NCBI GenBank assembly: GCA_903884265.1
Contig: CAISEG010000053.1
Location: forward strand, 1-33,081
Length of the DNA: 33,081 nucleotides
Origin: an uncultured Anaerolineales bacterium
Lineage (GTDB): Bacteria; Chloroflexota; Anaerolineae; Anaerolineales; Villigracilaceae
Reading direction: 5' to 3'
Made by a program: the position numbers and the translations under genes
Part shown: positions 1 through 8,577 of the stretch, piece by piece
Position numbering within the stretch: the first letter of the stretch is position 1
Layout of the letters: each line of letters begins with the position of its first letter
The notes under the pieces: model-generated
Told to the model about the DNA's origin: nothing
Seen by the model: the letters and a program-made list of their open reading frames with translations, nothing else
Databases searched by the model: none

Positions 1-123
1 CGAAACTGACGTGGCGCTGATAGGGGGGGTGAAAGGCAGGAAAGGCGCAAGCTCTGCCGGGAGGACGCAATCCGTCAGCAGGAAGCAACCTGCAATAAAG
101 GTCAAAAACAATCGTACTTTCAT
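1..123 (-). CDS. N-terminus of a secreted or membrane-anchored protein, truncated by the left window edge
   Basis: Reverse strand from the ATG at 123 reads MKVRLFLTFIAGCFLLTDCVLPAELAPFLPFTPPISATSVS..., open to the edge. It has a basic N-terminus, a hydrophobic stretch and a Pro/Ser/Thr-rich continuation, like a signal peptide. Confidence 0.5.
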   Translation of the reverse strand, partial: MKVRLFLTFIAGCFLLTDCVLPAELAPFLPFTPPISATSVS

Positions 124-179
124 TGGAAACCTACTGCGTCATGCATAAATACTTGAACTTTCCTAGAACGATGGACTCG

Positions 180-209
180 CCCATAACCGAAATTTGGTTC
201 GGTTATGGG
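180..209. repeat. Perfect 12-bp inverted repeat (cccataaccgaa / ttcggttatggg) with a 6-nt loop
   Basis: Arms 180-191 and 198-209 are exact reverse complements. No adjacent T-run on either strand. Confidence 0.8.
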
Positions 210-316
210 TGCAGTACTCTGAAGAATTATCATACCTGAATGCCAGACAATAACCCTATACAATTTTGAAAGGGAGGTAATCAAGAGTTTCAGATAAAAG
301 AATGCGGGTGACCTTC

Positions 317-818
317 TTAGGGTGATTCCTGCGTGGGCAAAAATGGCAAACCCAGCCGCTCCTGGAGCAGGTTTTCAGCCAGGAAATAACCACTCTAATG
401 AAGATAAGTTGCCATGTCAACCCCACCGTAGCGATAGTGCCAGGGCTTTTAGGTCAGACCAGTCCATGGCTCAGCCTCTGGCAAGTCCGTCAACGTAAAC
501 CCACATTCATAAGCATGGGGTGTCAGCTAAACCCCCTCACTGGTCTGCGAAGAAAGCGGGAAAACTACATCAACGAGTCGCCGGTTAATCTGGGAAGCTC
601 CGGCAAACCAAAGTCCACGACCGTACCCAATTGGTGTCCACTGTGACCGGGTGGAGCCCTGACCTAGGAGCCATAAGCGGGGTCCTCACCCTGCCAAATG
701 TTGTAAGTGTAAGCCTGTTCGAAATAGCTCCGATATGCGGAAAGACCTATCGGCGAGAGACCGCCGTCTTTCATTAACGCGATCACCATTCCCAACGCAC
801 GAGGAGCAAATCGGGTTA
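317..818 (-). pseudogene. Decayed VanY/DacB-type D-alanyl-D-alanine carboxypeptidase
   Basis: Reverse strand, frame 1: RFAPRALGMVIALMKDGGLSPIGLSAYRSYFEQAYTYNIWQGEDPAYGS*VRAPPGHSGHQLGTVVDFGLPELPRLTGDSLM*. A different frame continues TPHAYECGFTLTDLPEAEPWTGLT*KPWHYRYGGVDMATYLH*SGYFLAENLLQERLGLP. These match the VanY-family YRSY, SxHxxGxAxD and EPWHYRY motifs in the right order. In-frame stops at 666-664, 567-565, 451-449 and 397-395, plus at least one frame change. Confidence 0.8.
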
Positions 819-3575
819 CGAGCCATCATTTAAAGCATCAACCAGTAGATTTATATTCTTCGGTGATGGCAAATTCAAGCGCAAGATTCGTCTTCCCCTT
901 ACAGACAGGGCTTCGTAATCGCCAAGAGCCTGCGCCCGTTCTAAAGTTCCAAAACTCATGCTCTGCTCCGGTATCTCCAGATCTTCAGTAGGGTCGGCGG
1001 TGATTTGCAGGAAAAGACCCGAATCAGGCCCACCTTTGTGAAGTTGTCCGGTGGAATGCAGGAAGCGGGGTCCAAATCCCAAAGTTGTGGCACACCCGGT
1101 CTTCGCCCGAATTTGAAGGCGCAGGTCCGCCAGAGCTGCCGCCATTTCAGGGTTGCGGGGCAGGTAGGCATTGATCGCAATGTAATCGCCTTCATGGGCA
1201 GCGGCCAGGAAAACTTGCAGAAGCTCCTCCAAGCTATTTCCGGTGAGAGGCATGGTAGAGAACACCCTCATCCCACCCTTTTCCCAGCTGGGCTGGCCTT
1301 CGTCAAAGTGCTTAGATTCGCTATATGCAGATATTTTGGTTTTAGTGCGATCTTTCGAATCCTGTACATCTGGCTGGTCGAAGGCATTGACGCCCAGCAC
1401 TACACAGGCGATAGCGGTTGCCACTTCCCAGCGGAAGAACTCAGCCCCCAAATCATAAGCATCAGTGAGATTGAATACCAATATCGGATGACCAAACTCC
1501 TGAAGACCTTTCATGGCTGCATCCAGCTTTCCCTCCCGGCGCAAATAGACAAAAAGCCTGTCGGAGCAGTAACTTTCAGGGGCAGTTAGCTGTTCACCAG
1601 CCACCGGAAGAATCCCCTTGCCCAGCTTCCCACTCGATTCAGCCACCAACTGCTCCAACCAAGCGTCAAAGGGTAAAACCGATTCATCAGCTAGGATGGT
1701 TAGTTTATCGCGACCATCCAAGGCAGCTTGGCCGAGGATCGCACCCAGCACAAGGCCCGGATTGCGCGTCCCACTTACATCGGGAGCACACTGGCGCATC
1801 ATCCAATCGGCGCGGTCGAGAAGGAGGCCCAAGTCGATTCCCATCAGTGCAGCCGGGACCAAACCGAAGTGGGTCAAAGCAGAATAACGCCCGCCTACAG
1901 TGGTGTCCGCATGGAAGATTTTACGGAAACCGCGGGCGTTTGCAAGTGCATCCAAGATGGTGCCCTGATCGGTAATGGCGATAAAATGACTGCCAGTATG
2001 ACCGCTGCGTTCCCAGAAATAGTTGAACATGGCATTGATCTCCGCCGTTTCACCTGACTTGGATGAGACAACATAAAGAGTCTTTTCGGGTGGGAATGTC
2101 TTGCCTGCAGCAAGTACCTGGGCGGGATCGGTGGAATCAAGTACGGAGAAAACAACTTTCCCAATTAAAACTGGAGAGAAGACCAGATCAAGCACTTCTG
2201 GAGCAAGGGAAGAGCCACCCATACCAAGTAGTAGGATGTGATCCAACCCATCGGCGCGGACCTGGGAAACAAAGTTGTCCATCTCCTTCAAGCCGGCCCG
2301 TGAACTGTGCGGAAGGTCCAGCCAGCCGAGGCGTTTTTTAACTTCATCCTGACCAGCCTTATCGGCAGCCCAAAGAGTCGGGTCGTGGGACCAGAGACGG
2401 GCTGGAGCGGCGTCTGTAATAAGGCTCGAGACGCGACGTTTAACGGAGGCAGCTAAAGGTCCGAGTGCGTCTACAGCGGCGATACGCCGCTCGTCTATCG
2501 TTTTGAGCATGACAGCGAACGCATCCGCAAACGTCTTCACACCCTCAACTTCCAGTTCCTCAGTCACTTTTTCCATCGAAATACCCAAAGCTTCAATCTC
2601 CTTTAGTACTTTGCGGGCCTCATCGAGATAGTCCAAAATAGTAACCTTGGGGACACCATGATCACGGAAGGCTTCGAGGGTTTGCGGTGGAACGGTATCT
2701 ACAGTACCTGGTCCAATGAGACTATTTACATAAAGTGTATCGGGATAGGCCGGGTTCTTGGTGCTGGTCGAAGCCCAGAGCGGGCGTTGCAGATTACAGC
2801 CAGCCGCCTGGTAGCGGGCAAAGCGCTTTCCGCCAAAAACATTTCGGAACTCTTCGTAAGCCAGTTTAGTATATGCGATGGCGGTTTTACCACACAAGGG
2901 AGAGCCCTCTGGCAAGAGGTCGTCCACCTTTGTATCCATGCGGGATACAAAGAAAGATGCAACAGAGGCAATATGGTGAACTGGCAACCCGGCCTCAAGG
3001 CGCATGTCAAGACCGGCCAGATAAGCGTCTATGACAGCCCGATAGCGCTCGATGGAAAAGATGAGGGTAATATTGATGTTTATCCCTGCCGCAATGGCAT
3101 CCCGAATGGCGGGTAGACATTCCTTGGTGCCTGGAATTTTGACCATAAGATTCGGACGGGCAACCCAACCCCAGAGTTGTTTCGCCTGGGCAAGAGTGCC
3201 CTCTGTGTTATAAGCCAGGGATGGATTCACTTCAAGGGAGACGTAACCATCCGTCCCGTCTGTCTCACGATAAAGTGGAGCGAATAGATCGCAGGCGTCG
3301 CGAATATCTTCGATGGCAAGCTGCCAGAAGATCTGATCAGCCTCCCAGCCGGACCATGCCAAAGGAATTAAGGCTGAATCATAATCGTTTGTCTTGGCTA
3401 TCGCGTTATTAAAGATGGATGGATTGGATGTAACCCCACGGATATCACCGCGTTCAATCATGGCAGCCATTTCACCGTTTTTTCCATCCGGAGATCTTAC
3501 AAGCAGTCGGCGCTGAATATTGTCATACCAGATAGATTGTCCAAGTGTATGGAGTTGCTGAATAGTTGAAGTCAT
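816..3575 (-). CDS. tal-pgi: Bifunctional transaldolase / glucose-6-phosphate isomerase
   Basis: N-terminal half is transaldolase-like (GVTSNPSIFNNAI, NLMVKIPGTKECLPAI, ITLIFSIERY). C-terminal half is Pgi-like (LLGMGGSSLAPEVL, SSKSGETAEINAMFNYF). ORF track start is 3608; the ATG at 3575 (MTSTIQQLHTLGQSIWYDNI) is the likelier start. Confidence 0.95.
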   Translation of the reverse strand: MTSTIQQLHTLGQSIWYDNIQRRLLVRSPDGKNGEMAAMIERGDIRGVTSNPSIFNNAIAKTNDYDSALIPLAWSGWEADQIFWQLAIEDIRDACDLFAPLYRETDGTDGYVSLEVNPSLAYNTEGTLAQAKQLWGWVARPNLMVKIPGTKECLPAIRDAIAAGININITLIFSIERYRAVIDAYLAGLDMRLEAGLPVHHIASVASFFVSRMDTKVDDLLPEGSPLCGKTAIAYTKLAYEEFRNVFGGKRFARYQAAGCNLQRPLWASTSTKNPAYPDTLYVNSLIGPGTVDTVPPQTLEAFRDHGVPKVTILDYLDEARKVLKEIEALGISMEKVTEELEVEGVKTFADAFAVMLKTIDERRIAAVDALGPLAASVKRRVSSLITDAAPARLWSHDPTLWAADKAGQDEVKKRLGWLDLPHSSRAGLKEMDNFVSQVRADGLDHILLLGMGGSSLAPEVLDLVFSPVLIGKVVFSVLDSTDPAQVLAAGKTFPPEKTLYVVSSKSGETAEINAMFNYFWERSGHTGSHFIAITDQGTILDALANARGFRKIFHADTTVGGRYSALTHFGLVPAALMGIDLGLLLDRADWMMRQCAPDVSGTRNPGLVLGAILGQAALDGRDKLTILADESVLPFDAWLEQLVAESSGKLGKGILPVAGEQLTAPESYCSDRLFVYLRREGKLDAAMKGLQEFGHPILVFNLTDAYDLGAEFFRWEVATAIACVVLGVNAFDQPDVQDSKDRTKTKISAYSESKHFDEGQPSWEKGGMRVFSTMPLTGNSLEELLQVFLAAAHEGDYIAINAYLPRNPEMAAALADLRLQIRAKTGCATTLGFGPRFLHSTGQLHKGGPDSGLFLQITADPTEDLEIPEQSMSFGTLERAQALGDYEALSVRGRRILRLNLPSPKNINLLVDALNDGS

Positions 3576-3643
3576 AGGGGGATCCTCGGTAAGAATTCGG
3601 TCGGGCATCAGCTCGACCCACGATTTTAACGATATTAGTTTTT

Positions 3644-4099
3644 TTAGCGCGCTTCCAAGTTCCTGATCTTGGCGACCCGGCGGGCATGGCGTTCCTGCCC
3701 TGGATCATTCCCCTCAAAACGGGCCGCCAGGAAGGAGGTGACGATCTCTTTCGCAAGTTCAGGACCAACAACGCGTGTCCCAATACACAAAACACTCATA
3801 TCATCGTGCTCGACACCCTGGTGGGCAGAATAAGTATCATGACAGACACAAGCAAATATCCCTTTCATTTTATTGGCTGCAATACATGCCCCCACTCCGG
3901 ATCCGCACAGTAAAATCCCGCGCTCAGCCTGTCCCGATTGGATCAGGAGTCCTAGCTTTTCGGCGTAATCGGGGTAGTCCACAGGCTCGGTGCTGTCGGT
4001 CCCCAAATCAAAAACCTCGTACCCGGCAGAACGGCTCGTTTCTGTTATTGTCGATTTCAGCAGAAAGCCAGCGTGATCACAGGCTATTGCAATTTTCAT
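3644..4099 (-). CDS. rpiB: Ribose-5-phosphate isomerase B
   Basis: MKIAIACDHAGFLLKSTI...GILLCGSGVGACIAANKMKGIFACVCHDTYSAHQGVEHDDMSVLCIGTRVVG is the LacAB/RpiB signature. ggaggt is better spaced for the ATG at 4099 than for 4105. Confidence 0.95.
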   Translation of the reverse strand: MKIAIACDHAGFLLKSTITETSRSAGYEVFDLGTDSTEPVDYPDYAEKLGLLIQSGQAERGILLCGSGVGACIAANKMKGIFACVCHDTYSAHQGVEHDDMSVLCIGTRVVGPELAKEIVTSFLAARFEGNDPGQERHARRVAKIRNLEAR

Positions 4100-4160
4100 A
4101 GTCATACCTCCGTTAGGATTACCGCATTGATTTTACCATGCAGATTGAAGTGAGTATCAG

Positions 4161-4189
4161 TTGTCATTCCGGGTTAAGTGTGCCATAAT
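4161..4189 (+). promoter_or_regulatory. Candidate sigma70-type promoter upstream of the zinc-ribbon gene
   Basis: TTGTCA (4161-4166), 17-nt spacer, CATAAT (4184-4189), ahead of the ATG at 4232. Confidence 0.5.
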
Positions 4190-4231
4190 TGACAAAACAA
4201 TCAAATAAGATTAATCGTTCCAGGAGATACC

Positions 4232-5296
4232 ATGGCTACTCCCGTGCCCGTCCAACAAATCGCTGAAGATATCAGACGCCTGCAATCGAAAGTGAGTGAC
4301 CTGCAAGGAAGTGTGCGCCTGGCAAAGGCACGTGATGCGGTGGAGGACCTGCAAACCACCGTCAATAGTACCGCTCAGCGGATCGCAACCTTGCGAACGC
4401 TCGGTTACGTCTTTGAGAAAGATCTGGAAAACCAAGCGCAGGCTTTTGTAGAATCCTGGGCGCTCCTGTACCCGAACCTGCAATCACAGATCAATTCACA
4501 GTCCACCACTCTGATGAATTCACTGCGTCCGATCGAAATGCAAATGCCACAATTGAACGTAATGGCTGGCAACCCGGCAGCGGCACGCGGGCTGCTTGGT
4601 TCGATACAGTCCGCGGTGGTCATGCTGGAGGATAAAGTCTTGGCTACCGAAAAGACGATCGAGGGGATGTACGACCAGTTCAACAACCAGGTCTACCAGT
4701 TGACGAAACATTTGAACGAAATCGAATACCTGGCCACCCAACTGGCGGAAGCGACTTTCCAACTTCTACCAACCGAGAGTGGTATCGCAGCGATCAAGGC
4801 AGTATGGTGCAAGACAGGGAAGGAGCAGAAAGGCGATCCAGAAGGCGTCCTGTTCCTCACCGACCAGCGCATCCTCTTCGAGCAAAAAGAAGAAATAGTA
4901 ACCAAGAAGGTGCTGTTCGTGGCGACCGAAAAACAGAAAGTTCAGCAACTTCAGATTGAATGTTCAGTCATATTGGTAGATAAGATGGAGACAAGCAAAC
5001 AAGGAATGATGAAGAACGAGGACCATATCGAGATCCGTTTTGCCAGCGGTGCACCGGTGGAAATGGTCCACTTCCACATCTGGCAGGATAACGCCACTTG
5101 GCTGCAACTCATCAACCGTGCCAAAAGCAGAGGTTTCGACAATGGCCGCGCCGTGGCAATCGATCAGACCGCAGTGGAAAAAGCCAAAGCCGCACCTGTT
5201 CAATGCCCGAATTGCGGCGGGACCATCACTGAAGTAGTGATGCGCGGGATGGACAGGATTAAGTGTGAGTATTGCGGATTTGTCATCCGGCTTTAA
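4232..5296 (+). CDS. Uncharacterised coiled-coil protein with C-terminal zinc ribbon
   Basis: Long ORF with RBS aggaga upstream. N-terminal helical/coiled-coil sequence; C-terminus CPNCGGTITEVVMRGMDRIKCEYCGFVIRL. Confidence 0.85.
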   Translation: MATPVPVQQIAEDIRRLQSKVSDLQGSVRLAKARDAVEDLQTTVNSTAQRIATLRTLGYVFEKDLENQAQAFVESWALLYPNLQSQINSQSTTLMNSLRPIEMQMPQLNVMAGNPAAARGLLGSIQSAVVMLEDKVLATEKTIEGMYDQFNNQVYQLTKHLNEIEYLATQLAEATFQLLPTESGIAAIKAVWCKTGKEQKGDPEGVLFLTDQRILFEQKEEIVTKKVLFVATEKQKVQQLQIECSVILVDKMETSKQGMMKNEDHIEIRFASGAPVEMVHFHIWQDNATWLQLINRAKSRGFDNGRAVAIDQTAVEKAKAAPVQCPNCGGTITEVVMRGMDRIKCEYCGFVIRL

Positions 5297-5319
5297 AAAC
5301 AAGGAATCAACAAAAAGCA

Positions 5320-5335
5320 GCAGGTGAAAACCTGC
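5320..5335. terminator. Hairpin between convergent genes (gcaggt-GAAA-acctgc)
   Basis: Perfect 6-bp stem with a GAAA loop on the + strand; on the minus strand it is followed by tgctttttg. Lies between the stops of 4232-5296 (+) and 5362-6126 (-). Confidence 0.5.
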
Positions 5336-5361
5336 CACTTTATTTATTCAAATAGGACCAA

Positions 5362-6126
5362 TTATAAATAAGTATCTTTTAATCCAGAAACCGGCAAAGT
5401 AATTTGCCCCTCCTGCTGATTACCAATCCAGACCACATCACTTGGTTGACTGACTGCCAGGTAAGCGGTGAAAGCCGCCACCAAAGCATCCAATTCTTCG
5501 GGAGTATAGATGAACTCCAATGGTAAAACACCATTCAACAACCGGTGGCGGGTTATTTCTTCAAAGAACTCCATCGGATCTTTGATGCCCATATCCTGCT
5601 CGTAGAGCAGCAACTGCCTCTGCAAACGCCCTTCGAGGGTCGGCTTTGGCAAGGGGATTTGCCCAAGGAGAGCGCAATAGGCTGCATGCGGATGCGTTTC
5701 GAGCCATTGGTGGGTTGCGTTCTCAGATGGATAAGGTTTATACCCGGTCCCATCCAACTTCCGATAGAAATCAAAACCCGTCTGCATCCAAGCCGCGCAG
5801 GTCTCCGACCGGGAGGATGTCGGCGAAACAGAGATACCGCGGCCACGTAATTCGTGCTCTGCCAAGCGCATATCAGCTCCGCGCAAATGTCCAGGGGTCA
5901 GGTTTTGTTTTTCCAGATTTTTTCGAACCAGTCCTTTGTTCGGGCAGTGCGGGGCATTGACAGCCACCACCGTAGCCTGCTGACCCCCCAGGAATGCGAG
6001 CACTTCTTCTTCCTCTCCCGCAGCCAATACCACTAATTGGCAATTCTCATCGATGGCGGCGTACGTAAATGGGTGGCGTCCACCGGAAGGATCAATCCCA
6101 ATGAAAGTTGTTTTTGAGATTAGCAT
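5362..6126 (-). CDS. DUF429-family protein
   Basis: TTFIGIDPSGGRHPFTYAAID...VVAVNAPHCPN...RGADMRLAEHELRGRGISVSPTSS...YPSENATHQWLETHPHAAYCALLG resembles DUF429 proteins. Confidence 0.7.
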   Translation of the reverse strand: MLISKTTFIGIDPSGGRHPFTYAAIDENCQLVVLAAGEEEEVLAFLGGQQATVVAVNAPHCPNKGLVRKNLEKQNLTPGHLRGADMRLAEHELRGRGISVSPTSSRSETCAAWMQTGFDFYRKLDGTGYKPYPSENATHQWLETHPHAAYCALLGQIPLPKPTLEGRLQRQLLLYEQDMGIKDPMEFFEEITRHRLLNGVLPLEFIYTPEELDALVAAFTAYLAVSQPSDVVWIGNQQEGQITLPVSGLKDTYL

Positions 6127-6197
6127 AGGAGCCTTACTGTCTGGATTATGGTAAACTGACTATCAATAGTTTAGACCAAAAAGGGTTTAAAAGCAAC

Positions 6198-6548
6198 ATG
6201 GATAAGATACTGATTAAAAACCTGCGCGTGCTAGGGATTCTTGGTGTGAATGAGGGGGAGCGGACGACTCTGCGCGATATTGTCATCAGCGTGACACTCT
6301 TCGCGGATACGCGCCGTGCAGGACAAACCGATAATCTCACAAATTGCGTGGATTATTCGCAGGTGATAAAAGAAATCCGGGCCCTGGTGGTGGAGGCGCG
6401 AAGGTTCACGGTGGAAGCACTGGCAGAGGATGTCGCCAATCTATGTCTTAGCAGGCCAGGGGTGCGTAAAGTGACAGTCAGAATTGAAAAGCCTGGTGCT
6501 GTAGCAAATGCAGAGTCAGTCGGAGTGGAAATCGAACGCGCCAATTAA
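6198..6548 (+). CDS. folB: Dihydroneopterin aldolase
   Basis: [84 protein letters not shown] is FolB-like. Confidence 0.9.
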   Translation: MDKILIKNLRVLGILGVNEGERTTLRDIVISVTLFADTRRAGQTDNLTNCVDYSQVIKEIRALVVEARRFTVEALAEDVANLCLSRPGVRKVTVRIEKPGAVANAESVGVEIERAN

Positions 6549-7180
6549 ATCTGCAACGGCGTAGCACCCCTGCTGATATTATCGAGGAACTCCTGCCGCG
6601 AGGCCAAGTTGGCACGGAAGGCCCCATGCATGGCAGAGGTAGTCAGACGGGCATTGTGTTTCTGTACGCCGCGCATGCTCATACACAGGTGGAGGGCTTC
6701 CACGACGACAGCTACTCCTTGCGGGTGGAGCAAGTCGCGGATGAAATCGGCGATTTGACGAGTCATACGCTCCTGGACTTGCAAGCGGTGTGCATACAGG
6801 TCAACAATGCGGGGGATTTTGGAAAGGCCAAGGACTTTCCCATCCGGGATGTATGCCACATGCACACGTCCCATGAACGGCAGCAAATGATGTTCGCAAA
6901 GACTGTAAAACTCGATATCGCGGACGATTACCATCTCATCGTATTTGATCTCGAATAAGGCATCATTGACCACCATGACCGGATCCATTTGGTAACCAGA
7001 CAGCAACTCGACATACATGCGGGCAATACGTTCGGGTGTGCGCCTTAAGCCATCGCGGTTGGGATCTTCGCCAACCGCAGTTAAGATCAGCTGCACGGCA
7101 GACTGAATTTTGCCAATATCGATTTTGTTCTTGGCAGCCAGTTCATCGTCAATGTTATCGTCAAAATCAACATATTCCAT
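6545..7180 (-). CDS. folE: GTP cyclohydrolase I
   Basis: [20 protein letters not shown]...[57 protein letters not shown] is the FolE signature. Confidence 0.97.
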   Translation of the reverse strand: MEYVDFDDNIDDELAAKNKIDIGKIQSAVQLILTAVGEDPNRDGLRRTPERIARMYVELLSGYQMDPVMVVNDALFEIKYDEMVIVRDIEFYSLCEHHLLPFMGRVHVAYIPDGKVLGLSKIPRIVDLYAHRLQVQERMTRQIADFIRDLLHPQGVAVVVEALHLCMSMRGVQKHNARLTTSAMHGAFRANLASRQEFLDNISRGATPLQI

Positions 7181-7242
7181 GGGTCACTCACAAGAAACTG
7201 GCCCGGAATGTCTTCCTGGCCAGAGTAAACGGTCCGCGAAAA

Positions 7243-7803
7243 TTAGCCAATTTTCGGCTCGATAAGCCCATAACTACCGTCGCGGCGATGGTAGAGCACA
7301 TTGATGGAATTCGTCTCTAAATTGAAGAAAATGAAGAAGTTATCGTGGCTGAGTAATCGCATCTGCTCCAGCGCCTCGGATTCGCTCATCGGGATCAGGT
7401 CAAAAGTCTTATGCCTGGCAATAACCTGAACCTCTTCTCTGCCTGCCTCTTCGGGAATTGGGACAACTTCTGCAGCAGAACGACCATCACCACGGCCATG
7501 GAAATGCTTGCCCTTATAGCGATCCAATGCTCGCTGCATTTTGTCAATGGCACAGTCAAAAGCAGCAGTGATATCGTCTCCGCGTTCCTCGATGCGCAAT
7601 AATGCCCGGCGTCCCCGCGCAGTAATCTGAGCGACATTCCGGTCTTTGGCGCTACGCGCCGATTTAATGAAAGTCAGGTCCACTCTGGCTTGCTCGATCT
7701 CATTCAGGTAGCGATCCAATTTGGAGGTTTTCTTGGTAACGTAGTCCTTCAAGCTGTCAGCTATTTCCAGGTTCCGTGAAAAAATATCTACTTTGACTGC
7801 CAT
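7243..7803 (-). CDS. hpf: Ribosome hibernation promoting factor, long form
   Basis: VDIFSRNLEIADSLKDYVTKKTSKLDRYLNEIEQARVDLTF (S30AE domain) and a C-terminal VIARHKTFDLIPMSESEALEQMRLLSHDNFFIFFNLETNSINVLYHRRDGSYGLIEPKIG dimerisation domain. Confidence 0.95.
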   Translation of the reverse strand: MAVKVDIFSRNLEIADSLKDYVTKKTSKLDRYLNEIEQARVDLTFIKSARSAKDRNVAQITARGRRALLRIEERGDDITAAFDCAIDKMQRALDRYKGKHFHGRGDGRSAAEVVPIPEEAGREEVQVIARHKTFDLIPMSESEALEQMRLLSHDNFFIFFNLETNSINVLYHRRDGSYGLIEPKIG

Positions 7804-7834
7804 AGGTTCCTCCTGTGAGATTTGGATATTGGTT

Positions 7835-8563
7835 CTATACGGGATTCAAACCGTGATGCGGTAGAGCACGAGCCAGCGTAAGTGCATAGACTGACTCCGC
7901 GCCGGCATCCAGCAGAGCAAAAGCGCATGCTGAAAGCGTAGCTCCGGTGGTGGCGACATCATCCATGAGAAGAGTTGTTTTCCCGTGAACCTGCCCTGGG
8001 TCTGCTTGAAAGGCACCTGAGACGTTCGCTTTCCGTTCAGCAATTGTCAGCCCCACCTGAGATCTGGTTTCGCGCAACCGAGCGATTGCCTGGGGAGCAT
8101 AACGCCAGTGGTTAGCCACAGCAAGCGGCAAGGCCACTAATCCAATCTGATTATAGCCGCGTTCTTTCATCCGCTCTTTCCCTAAAGGGACTGGGATTAC
8201 CAAATCGACTGGCCAACCTAGCGTGCCAACATACTCACTCAGGTGTTGTGCCAGGGCATCACCCAAAGACAAATTCCGGCGGTATTTTAAAGTATGCAGT
8301 GCGTGACGGATGGGACCCTCAAAAACCAGCCAGGAACGCATCATTTTAAAGGGGGGAAGTGACCCTATACAACCCTTACATTGACCTGGACGGGAAACCG
8401 GCAAACCACATTTCCAACAAACAGGTTCCGGTACTTTCTGAACCTGTTTCTGGCAGTCCGGACACCAGCGGTATCCTACCCGATTGCATCCCCCACATAC
8501 TGGTGGAAAAAGCCAGTCCAGACCACCCCACACCAACTGGTTTAACCAGTATGTTGAAGCCAC
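7835..8563 (-). CDS. comF: ComF-family phosphoribosyltransferase
   Basis: N-terminal zinc ribbon (CGGCNRVGYRWCPDCQ, CWKCGLPV, CKGC), then LVIPVPLGKERMKERGYNQ and TTLLMDDVATTGATLSACA PRTase motif. Confidence 0.9.
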   Translation of the reverse strand: MASTYWLNQLVWGGLDWLFPPVCGGCNRVGYRWCPDCQKQVQKVPEPVCWKCGLPVSRPGQCKGCIGSLPPFKMMRSWLVFEGPIRHALHTLKYRRNLSLGDALAQHLSEYVGTLGWPVDLVIPVPLGKERMKERGYNQIGLVALPLAVANHWRYAPQAIARLRETRSQVGLTIAERKANVSGAFQADPGQVHGKTTLLMDDVATTGATLSACAFALLDAGAESVYALTLARALPHHGLNPV

Positions 8564-8577
8564 GCTCTGTCAGCACC

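Noticed and set aside
398-646. 82-aa + strand ORF
   Set aside because: Lies antisense to the VanY remnant; no recognisable domain and no convincing ribosome-binding site.
290-745. Possible large structured non-coding RNA on the + strand (several stems, e.g. cagaccagt 455-463 with actggtctg 539-547, cctgc/gcagg, gccgg/ccggc)
   Set aside because: The reverse strand of the same interval reads as a collinear, broken VanY-family protein, which explains the sequence better. The stems are short enough to arise by chance.
1005-1589. 194-aa + strand ORF, and other ORFs antisense to tal-pgi (1728-2057, 2658-3116)
   Set aside because: Fully antisense to a clear Tal-Pgi gene, with no family resemblance; shadow ORFs.
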